This document shows, in pieces, positions 54,815 to 64,000 of a stretch of DNA of 64,000 nt (within the stretch, counting starts at the first letter, position 1; each line of letters starts with the position of its first letter). The position numbers and the translations under genes are program-made. Location of the stretch: NCBI GenBank assembly GCA_030998225.1, contig JAPYXD010000727.1:124001-188000 (forward strand), read 5' to 3'. The DNA comes from Diplolepis rosae. Lineage: Eukaryota; Arthropoda; Insecta; Hymenoptera; Diplolepididae. The notes beneath the pieces are model-generated. The model saw nothing but the letters and a program-made list of their open reading frames with translations, was not told the DNA's origin and made no database searches.

Positions 54815-54920
54815 GTATAACTATAAAAAACCAATCTTTTATTAAATCACAAAAATAGTAGAGCTTTCCGTTCATTCTACTCTACGCTTCAATCGAGAGT
54901 GGAGTAAACCGTGAGTCGCA
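54815..54920 (-). repeat. Tail of repeat family F (reverse)
   Basis: AAGCTTT(CC)-type sequence and CTTCAATCGAGAGT match 28240-28330 in reverse orientation. The CCGG-phased body is absent. Confidence 0.5.
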
Positions 54921-54942
54921 AGACTTATTCCACCAGCTATAT

Positions 54943-55155
54943 ATGTACTTACAGTTTTGAACGTTCATTGAACGATAGAAAAATTTTTCTTTTAAACTAA
55001 ATGATTAGTTTTTGGTGCAGAAAATTAAAAAATAGTGTACTGTTCATGAACGATTGTATATTTGAAGGGCCCTAAATATAAATATAATAATTAATTTTTT
55101 TATTGAAAAAAAATTTTTGTCATCGTCCAATGAACGTTCAAAACTGTAAGTACAT
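54943..55155. mobile_element. MITE family C, complete copy
   Basis: 213 bp, nearly identical to 41360-41572, but its flanks (CAGCTATAT and TATTTACGA) are not duplicates, so a flank has changed since insertion. Confidence 0.8.
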
Positions 55156-55329
55156 TATTTACGAAGGAACGAATGAAAGTAATCTGCGCCTTGGGCACAC
55201 ATAAAATATTTATAATTTGACAAACGTGTTGAATTTTCAGCATACTGATGTTCCAAGTTATTATATTTAATATTTAAATAATTTATTTGAAATTATATTT
55301 AATATTCAAAATCGATTAAAAACATACAA

Positions 55330-56040
55330 AATACAATTACAGTTTATTTTAGTACTCTCTGAATCCAAAATAGTGGATTACACTTATAAACTAGTGGTTT
55401 TAAAAATTCATCGTACTGCAGTCGTGTTTGTGTTTTGTCTGTTCGTCACGAAGCTTTCGTACATGCTCCGCAGTGTTAACCACTATTTGTTTTTATGATT
55501 ATCCACTAGTTTATAAGCGTAATACATAAAATTTGAAAAATCTACACAGGATTTAGACTTCACATTAATTTTTTAGGCACAATAATAATTTGGAAATCGC
55601 AATTGTAAAATTCATGTTTTGAAAATATACAACACAGAAAATAAAAAAACCTTCTTTTAAATGTTTTTACACAATATGCTTTTTGATAATAATGCAATTT
55701 TTTAATGTACATTTCAAACTTTAGTTTCATTATACTTCATAAATAGAATAAAAATATATACTAAATATTAATTAATAATTACATTATATATATCAACAAT
55801 CATAATTATAATAATTTAAAAAAATATTTTAGCAATAATTTATGAAAAAAGTTGATTCATTTTTACTTGAGTAAGGCTCAAAAACTCTAGTCACGACGCT
55901 TGCTCTCACAAACTCTGAATAACTCTTGCAGTCTCTATATAAAGTTCCAAGTTTTATGTCTCAGAATTGTAAGCGAGCGTGTACGTGATTCGACGAAAGC
56001 GTATCGTACTATAGTATATATAAGTGTAGTTATTAGGTTT
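55330..56040 (-). repeat. Repeat family D, copy 3 (reverse, partial)
   Basis: Reverse matches to 24470-24950, including TCACGACGCTTGCTCTCACA, TATATAAAGTTCCAAGTTTT and CTACACAGGATTTAGA. Confidence 0.5.
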
Positions 56041-56165
56041 ATATATATAAGATTATATGTTTAAGTGTATTTCTGATTTAAAATATGATTGGCTACGACT
56101 GAATGGTGTGAATGTATTTGTATGTTGTTTATGTATGTACCGGATGACTATTGATGTCCAGGAAG

Positions 56166-56640
56166 TTAGCACCGCCATTTTGTTTTTTCAAAAAAACAAA
56201 AGTTGTGCTGAATTGTGCTAGGTTTGTGCTGAATTGTGCTGCAAACGATTTTTGAAAAAAATGAAAATTAGGGCTACAATTTTGAAAAAACGATTTTTTT
56301 ACCAGCACCGCCATTTTGTTTTTTTGAAAAAACAAAAGTTGTGCTGAACTGTGCTAGGTTTGTACTGAATTGTGCTGCAAACGATTTTGGAAAAAAATCA
56401 AAATTAGGGCTAAAATTTTGAAAAAACGATTTTTTTACCAGCACCGCCATTTTGTTTTTTTGAAAAAACAAAAGTTGTGCTGAATTGTGCTAGGCTTGTA
56501 CTGAATTGTGCTGCAAACGATTTTGGAAAAAAATGAAAATTAGGGCTAAAATTTTGAAAAAATGATTTTTTTACCAGCACCGCCATTTTGTTTTTTTGAA
56601 AAAATAAAAGTTGTGCCGAATTGTGCTAGGCGAGCACAAT
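56166..56640. repeat. 136-bp satellite, about 3.5 copies
   Basis: The motif AGTTGTGC starts at 56201, 56337, 56473 and 56609, an exact 136-bp period. Each unit has two GAATTGTGCT blocks, CAAACGATTTT, AATTAGGGCTA and ACCAGCACCGCCATTTTG. Frames within it are repeat artefacts. Confidence 0.9.
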
Positions 56641-59600
56641 AAATCTCTTCCTCATCAATTATCTCTCAGACGCATCATTTTCAAAATAAATACATATTTG
56701 TCAATTTCAAAATTTGTTTAGACATACAATTTTCAAAAATGCGAATTTCGAAAAAAGAAAAGTTGTGCTGAGTTGTGCTAGGCGAGCACAATAAATCTCT
56801 TCCTTATCAATTATCTCTCAGACGCATCCTTTTCAAAATAAATACATATTTGTCAATTTCAAAATTTGTTTAAACATACAATTTTCAAAAATGCGAATTT
56901 CGAAAAAAGAAAAGTTGTGCTGAGTTGTGCTAGGCGAGTACAACAAATCTCTTCCTTATCAATTATCTCTCAGACGCATCATTTTTAAAATAAATACATA
57001 TTTGTCGATTTCAAAATTTGTTTAGACATACAATTTTCAAAAATGCGAATTTCGAAAAAAGAAAAGTTGTGCTGAGTTGTGCTAGGCGAGCACAATAAAT
57101 CTCTTCCTTATCAATTATCTCTCAGACGCATCCTTTTCAAAATAAATACATATATGTCAATTTCAAAATTTGTTTAAACATACAATTTTCAAAAATGCGA
57201 ATTTCGAAAAAAAGAAAAGTTGTGCTGAGTTGTGCTAGGCGAGCACAATAAATCTCTTCCTTATCAATTATCTCTCAGACGCATCATTTTCAAAATAAAT
57301 ACATATTTGTCAATTTCAAAATTTGTTTAGACATACAATTTTCAAAAATGCGAATTCTGAAAAAAGAAAAGTTGTGCTGAGTTGTGCTAGGCGAGCACAA
57401 TAAATCTCTTCCTTATCAATTATCTCTCAGACGCATCCTTTTCAAAATAAATACATATTTGTCAATTTCAAAATTTGTTTAGACATACAATTTTCAAAAA
57501 TGCGAATTTCGAAAAAAGAAAAGTTGTGCTGAGTTGTGCTAGGCGAGCACAATAAATCTCTTCCTTATCAATTATCTCTCAGACGCATCCTTTTCAAAAT
57601 AAATACATATTTGTCAATTTCAAAATTTGTTTAAACATACAATTTTCAAAAATGCGAATTTCGAAAAAAGAAAAGTTGTGCTGAGTTGTGCTAGGCGAGC
57701 ACAATAAATCTCTTCCTCAACAATTATCTCTCAGACGCATCCTTTTCAAAATAAATACATATTTGTCAATTTCAAAATTTGTTTAGACATACAATTTTCA
57801 AAAATGCGAATTTCGCAAAAACAAAAGTTGTGCTGAGTTGTGCTAGGCAAGAACAATAAATGTCTTCTTCAACAATTTTCTCTGAAACGCATCGTTTTCA
57901 AAATAAATACATATTTGTCAATTTCAAAATTTGTTTAGACATACAATTTTCAAAAATGCGAATTTCGGAAAAACAAAAGTTGTGCTGAGTTGTGCTAGGC
58001 AAGAACAATAAATCTCTTCCTCAACAATTATCTCTCAGACGCATCCTTTTCAAAATAAATACATATTTGTCAATTTCAAAATTTGTTTAGACATACAATT
58101 TTCAAAAATGCGAATTTCGAAAAAAGAAAAGTTGTGCTGAGTTGTGCTAGGCGAGCACAATAAATCTCTTCCTTATCAATTATCTCTCAGACGCATCCTT
58201 TTCAAAATAAATACATATATGTCAATTTCAAAATTTGTTTAAACATACAATTTTCAAAAATGCGAATTTCGAAAAAAGAAAAGTTGTGCTGAGTTGTGCT
58301 AGGCGAGCACAATAAATCTCTTCCTTATCAATTATCTCTCAGACGCATCATTTTCAAAATAAATACATATTTGTCAATTTCAAAATTTGTTTAGACATAC
58401 AATTTTCAAACATGCGAATTCTGAAAAAAGAAAAGTTATGCTGAGTTGTGCTAGGCGAGCACAATAAATCTCTTCCTTATCAATTATCTCTCAGACGCAT
58501 CCTTTTCAAAATAAATACATATTTGTCAATTTCAAAATTTGTTTAAACATACAATTTTCAAAAATGCGAATTTCGAAAAAGGAAATGTTGTGCTGAGTTG
58601 TGCTAGGCGAGCACAATAAATCTCTTCCTTATCAATTATCTCTGACGCATCCTTTTCAAAATAAATACATATTTGTCAATTTCAAAATTTTTTTAAACAT
58701 ACAATTTTCAAAAATGCGAATTTTGAAAAAAGAAAAGTTGTGCTGAGTTGTGCTAGGCGAGCACAATAAATCTCTTCCTTATTAATTATCTCTCAGACGC
58801 ATCCTTTTCAAAATAAATACATATTTGTCAATTTCAAAATTTGTTTAAACATACAATTTTCAAAAATGCGAATTTCGAAAAAGAAAAGTTGTGCTGAGTT
58901 GTGCTAGGCGAGTACACCAAATCTCTTCCTTATCAATTATCTCTCAGACGCATCATTTTTAAAATAAATACATATTTGTCAATTTCAAAATTTGTTTAGA
59001 CATACAATTTTCAAAAATGCGAATTTCGAAAAAGGAAAAGTTGTGCTGAGTTGTGCTAGGCGAGCACAATAAATCTCATCCTTATCAATTATCTCTCAGA
59101 CGCATCCTTTTCAAAATAAATACATATATGTCAATTTCAAAATTTGTTTAAACATACAATTTTCAAAAATGCGAATTTCGAAAACAGAAAAGTTTTGCTG
59201 AGTTGTGCTAGGCGAGCACATAAAAACTCTTCCTTATCAATTATCTCTCAGACGCATCCTTTTCAAAATAAATACATATTTGTCAATTTCAAAATTTGTT
59301 TAAACATACAATTTTCAAAAATGCGAATTTCGAAAAAAGAAAAGTTGTGCTGAGTTGTGCTAGGCGATCACACTAAATATCTTCCTCAACAATTATCTCT
59401 CAGACGCATCCTTTTCAAAATAAATACATATTTGTCAATTTCAAAATTTGTTTAGACATACAATTTTCAAAAACGCGAATTTCGCAAAAACAAAAGTTGT
59501 GCTGAGTTGTGCTAGGCGAGCACAATAAATCTCTTCCTTATCAATTATCTCTCAGACGCATCCTTTTCAAAATAAATACATATTTGTCAATTTCAAAATT

Positions 59601-62117
59601 TGTTTAAACATACAATTTTCAAAAATGCGAATTTCGAAAAAAGAAAAGTTGTGCTGAGTTGTGCTAGGCGAGCACAATAAATCTCTTCCTTATCAATTAT
59701 CTCTCAGACGCATCCTTTTCAAAATAAATACATATATGTCAATTTCAAAATTTGTTTAAACATACAATTTTCAAAAATGCGAATTTCGAAAAAAGAAAAG
59801 TTGTGCTGAGTTGTGCTAGGCGAGCACAATAAATCTCTTCCTTATCAATTATCTCTCAGACGCATCATTTTCAAAATAAATACATATTTGTCAATTTCAA
59901 AATTTGTTTAGACATACAATTTTCAAACATGCGAATTCTGAAAAATGAAAAGTGATGCTGAGTTGTGCTAGGCGAGCACAATAAATCTCTTCCTTATCAA
60001 TTATCTCTCAGACGCATCCTTTTCAAAATAAATACGTATTTGTCAATTTCAAAATGTTTTTAGACATACAATTTTCTAAAATGCGAATTTCGAAAAAACA
60101 AAAGTTGTGCTGAGTTGTGCTAGGCGAGCACAATAAATCTCTTCCTTATCAATTATCTCTGACGCATCCTTTTCAAAATAAATACATATTTGTCAATTTC
60201 AAAATTTTTTTAAACATACAATTTTCAAAAATGCGAATTTTGAAAAAAGAAAAGTTGTGCTGAGTTGTGCTAGGCGAGCACAATAAATCTCTTCCTTATT
60301 AATTATCTCTCAGACGCATCCTTTTCAAAATAAATACATATTTGTCAATTTCAAAATTTGTTTAAACATACAATTTTCAAAAATGCGAATTTCGAAAAAG
60401 AAAAGTTGTGCTGAGTTGTGCTAGGCGAATACAACAAATCTCTTCCTTATCAATTATCTCTCAGACGCATCATTTTTAAAATAAATACATATTTGTCGAT
60501 TTCAAAATTTGTTTAGACATACAATTTTCAAAAATGCGAATTTCGAAAAAAGAAAAGTTGTGCTGAGTTGTGCTAGGCGAGCACAATAAATCTCTTCCTT
60601 ATCAATTATCTCTCAGACGCATCCTTTTCAAAATAAATACATATATGTCAATTTCAAAATTTGTTTAAACATACAATTTTCAAAAATGCGAATTTCGAAA
60701 AAAGAAAAGTTGTGCTGAGTTGTGCTAGGCGAGCACATAAAAACTCTTCCTTATCAATTATCTCTCAGACGCATCCTTTTCAAAATAAATACATTTTTGT
60801 CTTTTTCTAAATTTGTTTAAACATACAATTTTCAATAATGCGAATTTCGAAAAATGTAAAGTTGTGCTGAGTTGTGCTAGGCGACCACAATAAATCTCTT
60901 CCTTATCAATTATCTCTCAGACGCATCCTTTTCAAAATAAATACATATTTGTCAATTTCAAAATTTGTTTAAACATACAATTTTCAAAAATGCGAATTTC
61001 GAAAAAAGAAAAGTTGTGCTGAGTTGTGCTAGGCAAGAACAATAAATGTCTTCCTCAACAATTTTCTCTGAAACGCATCGTTTTCAAAATAAATACATAT
61101 TTGTCAATTTCAAAATTTGTTTAGACATACAATTTTCAAAAATGCGAATTTCGGAAAAACAAAAGTTGTGCTGAGTTGTGCTAGGCAAGAACAATAAATC
61201 TCTTCCTCAACAATTATCTCTCAGACGCATCCTTTTCAAAATAAATACATATTTGTCAATTTCAAAATTTGTTTAGACATACAATTTTCAAAAATGCGAA
61301 TTTCGAAAAAAGAAAAGTTGTGCTGAGTTGTGCTAGGCGAGCACAATAAATCTCTTCCTTATCAATTATCTCTCAGACGCATCCTTTTCAAAATAAATAC
61401 ATATTTGTCAATTTCAAAATTTGTTTAAACATACAATTTTCAAAAATGCGAATTTCGAAAAAAGAAAAGTTGTGCTGAGTTGTGCTAGGCGAGCACAATA
61501 AATCTCTTCCTTATCAATTATCTCTCAGACGCATCCTTTTCAAAATAAATACATATTTGTCAATTTCAAAATTTGTTTAAACATACAATTTTCAAAAATG
61601 CGAATTTCGAAAAAAGAAAAGTTGTGCTGAGTTGTGCTAGGCGAGCACAATAAATCTCTTCCTTATCAATTATCTCTCAGACGCATCATTTTCAAAATAA
61701 ATACATATTTGTCAATTTCAAAATTTGTTTAGACATACAATTTTCAAAAATGCGAATTGAGAAAAAAGAAAAGTTGTGCTGAGTTGTGCTAGGCGAGCAC
61801 AATAAATCTCTTCCTTATCAATTATCTCTCAGACGCATCCTTTTCAAAATAAATACATATTTGTCAATTTCAAAATTTGTTTAGACATACAATTTTCAAA
61901 AATGCGAATTTCGAAAAAAGAAAAGTTGTGCTGAGTTGTGCTAGGCGAGCACAATAAATCTCTTCCTTATCAATTATCTCTCAGACGCATCCTTTTCAAA
62001 ATAAATACATATTTGTCAATTTCAAAATTTGTTTAAACATACAATTTTCAAAAATGCGAATTTCGAAAAAAGAAAAGTTGTGCTGAGTTGTGCTTGGCGA
62101 GCACAATAAATCTCTTC
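56641..62117. repeat. About 152-bp satellite, roughly 36 copies, with higher-order structure
   Basis: Monomers of 151-153 bp begin with GTTGTGCTGAGTTGTGCTAG, followed by GCGAGCACAATAAATCTCTT, ATCTCTCAGACGCATCC, AAATAAATACATA and CATACAATTTTCAAAAATGC. Rare variants recur at a constant 1517-bp offset (ten monomers). The start box is shared with the neighbouring 136-bp satellite. The array ends where the unit breaks off after CAACTATTTCC. Non-coding. Confidence 0.92.
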
Positions 62118-63582
62118 CTCAACTATTTCCTTCAAAATCATACTTTTTGGTCCATTGTAAACTTTTCTGTTTGCAATGAGCTTTTTTTACAGATGTAAAA
62201 GAAACATTAAAAGAATTTTTCATTAATATTTTATCCTGGTATAAATATATAACCTAGAATCGCAATAAGCCATTACTGTAAAGTGAAAATATGCGCTTTA
62301 GGAGAAGAAGTCTTTTCAAGACTTCAAGATCTATTCCGGAATCAATTGGAATTTATGTTTATGGAGTGCATAATATGTCTTGGAAAGAAGAAAGAAACTG
62401 GACAGAACGTTGATAGAAAACGAAGTGATTGACCATAACTTACAACCTATCGAGAACATCAGGTTGTGATTAAGATCCCTATACATTTCGAAAACTTACA
62501 GCAAGTGGGAAATTGTTCAAATAAGAATTTTTTATAATAAAGAAATTTAATGGCTACACTTTTAACACTCGAGAAGGAGCTTCCTGCATCTGACAACGAA
62601 TGAGCGCCTGCGTCGAATCTCGAACTTTTTCCTTGCAAAAATTTCTATTCCTATAAAGACCTTTGACTTTAAAGCTCAATACTATTTGACTCGTTCATTA
62701 AAATAACTCAAAATTAGACGAATTTAACGTTGTATTGTTTAATACCTTGAATGGTTCGTATTCGAAATTCTTAATTTCGTTTAGTCAATGCACAGATAAT
62801 CACATTTGAAGTAAATAACCATGAATTTTCCAACTGTCGAAGCAAATGTTCTCAAGCTTTCTGTGAGTAGTGTAATACAAAAATAAATCTACTTTGAAAC
62901 ACTTCTACAAAATAAAAGTAGATTCTAGCAGAAGTGACTTTATGGAGAATCACTTATATATTTTATTGTAGTTAACCGATTTTTTCTCATTTCCTTTTCT
63001 ATGCAACCCTTTTTTTAAAACATTTCCTGACTCCTTTTCTCCCTGATTTTTATTGTTGTTTGCAACATAAATTTTGTTTTTGAGGATCATACACAAATGT
63101 CATGCTTCTTAAAATATAATAATGTTATCAATTTTTATAAGTAGATTAAAAATTGTATATCATAATTGCGTTTGGTTCTCATTACAATATTGTATTTAAT
63201 GTTGCTTTATTCAGAATAGGCATTTAAGATGTTTAATATTAACTTTTCATAAAATACACTTGAGAAAAATATTTTAATTTACTATATAACATTTATATAC
63301 TATGAGTAATTTATAATCTATGTTACAGGATTTAAACTACTCTTTGGCATTAAAAAATTCGTTAAAAATAACCCATAAGTAACAAATAAAAGAAAAAAGT
63401 AAAAAGTATGTTAGTTCAAACTTTTATGGAAATAGACTGCGCTCTGGCTGAGCTTGTGGCGCTCAGATCAATTAAAACCCAACTTAATCATGGTTACGTT
63501 GGATTTTACTTGGTTTGAGCGTTACAAGCCCGGCCAAATCCCAGTCGATTTCCACATAGTATTCCTGGTATTAAATATCTTA
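62118..63582. other. AT-rich flank, nothing firmly recognised
   Basis: No repeats shared with the window. 63430-63540 has a GC-richer patch with a weak tRNA-like arrangement (GAGCTTGTGGCGCTC), not convincing. It may include 3' flanking sequence of the protease-like gene to the right. Confidence 0.35.
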
Positions 63583-63992
63583 TCAATATTTTTTTAGATA
63601 AAAAATTAGCTGAGGGTCAATTTCCGCTTCGGGATTTACCACGCCGGGTGTTTTTCCTGATGATGTGTCATCATAAAGTAGCCAGTTTGTCCCCACTGAT
63701 ACGTATCCGACATAGTGACCTGGAGATCCGTCATACTTTCCTTGAAACGCCACAAATCCTACTAAGTCATAATTTTGTGTTGATTCAATGTTGATTTTGC
63801 ACAACACTTTTCAATTATTTGTGAAGGGCTTTGCAATGCGTCTTTTAAACATTGGACACCAAAATTTCTAATTATATTCAGGTCAACGTGTGCCACTACA
63901 AAGCTTCTAGTTGTCTTTTTGTCACATAATGTACACATTATATCGACTGTATAACTGGGGGTTGAGGCAAAAAGACTAAGTACGAGTTGCAA
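63583..63992 (-). pseudogene. Ubiquitin-specific protease-like C-terminal domain, frameshifted, partial
   Basis: Two minus-strand frames overlap at 63762-63807. The first (63992-63762) has CTLCDKKTTRSF, then VDLNIIRNFGVQCLKDAL and EKCC, like the paired-Cys zinc ribbon of USP-family deubiquitinases. The second (63807-63583) has NYDLVGFVAFQG, the catalytic His box SPGHYVGYV and NWLLYDD with the catalytic Asp, ending LIFYLKKY-stop. A one-base shift near 63795, within the second Cys pair, separates them. The catalytic Cys box would lie beyond the window. The spacing from the second Cys pair to the His box is much shorter than in typical USPs, so this is a compact or internally deleted relative, host or mobile-element derived. 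An intron or sequencing error could also explain the shift. Confidence 0.6.
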
Positions 63993-64000
63993 TGCATTGC

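Noticed and set aside
59144..59353. 69-codon ORF in the satellite
   Set aside because: Created by a few monomer variants that lack stops; not conserved across monomers.
56641..62117. Regular repeats resembling a CRISPR array
   Set aside because: The whole 152-bp unit is conserved with no unique spacers, and the context is eukaryotic; it is a tandem satellite.
63430..63545. tRNA-like module near GAGCTTGTGGCGCTC
   Set aside because: A D-arm-like stem exists but no B box of good quality at proper spacing; too weak to annotate.
1..64000. Integrated polydnavirus or other large DNA-virus segment
   Set aside because: No viral gene set or boundary motif was recognised; the content is explained by ordinary transposable elements.

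Overview
The window is animal nuclear DNA: AT-rich, without operons, and dense in decayed mobile elements. It holds Tc1/mariner relics, an R1-like non-LTR retrotransposon, Penelope-like elements (PLEs), tRNA-derived SINEs, MITEs, foldbacks and a 5.9-kb satellite. This repeat mixture and the one clear host exon suggest an insect, plausibly a hymenopteran; that assignment is inference from element types. No CRISPR array, rRNA or functional tRNA gene was seen.

Host genes are sparse. The one confident host exon is 31354-31702 (+), the first coding exon of a membrane-anchored collagen of the type XIII/XXIII/XXV kind: cytosolic tail, one membrane span, short coiled coil, furin-type site, Cys-x-Cys-Pro-Pro-Gly, then a strong splice donor. 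The right edge (63583-63992, -) holds the C-terminal part of a ubiquitin-specific protease-like domain with a frameshift. Weaker candidates are a 29-codon signal-peptide-like ORF (4194-4283), an exon-like GC-rich frame (37652-37792) and an open frame at 109-300.

Layout: 0-6 kb, a 5'-truncated R1-like LINE with a dead catalytic site, a second 3'-end copy, and a Ty3/gypsy integrase tail. 6-13 kb, a mariner relic and repeat family A, which carries a PLE terminal unit flanked by 13-bp target duplications. 13.8-17.8 kb, a 3.2-kb foldback inside another repeat. 18-27 kb, more copies of families A and B, a Tc1-like fragment, a small hammerhead-bearing unit, MITEs and a 0.7-kb palindrome. 27-33 kb, a phased GC-rich repeat, SINEs and the collagen exon. 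33.5-44.5 kb, two PLE relics bounded by inverted terminal repeats and heavily invaded. 44.5-56 kb, a mariner carrying at least three nested insertions, a 1.9-kb palindrome and MITE copies. 56.1-62.1 kb, two related satellites (136 bp and about 152 bp), the second with a higher-order repeat of 1517 bp. 62.1-63.6 kb is AT-rich sequence without recognised features.

The most informative signals are hammerhead-ribozyme cores in the PLE termini, several insertions whose order can be read from exact target-site duplications, and the satellite's higher-order structure. All motif matches, alignments and counts were made by eye; no database search was run.
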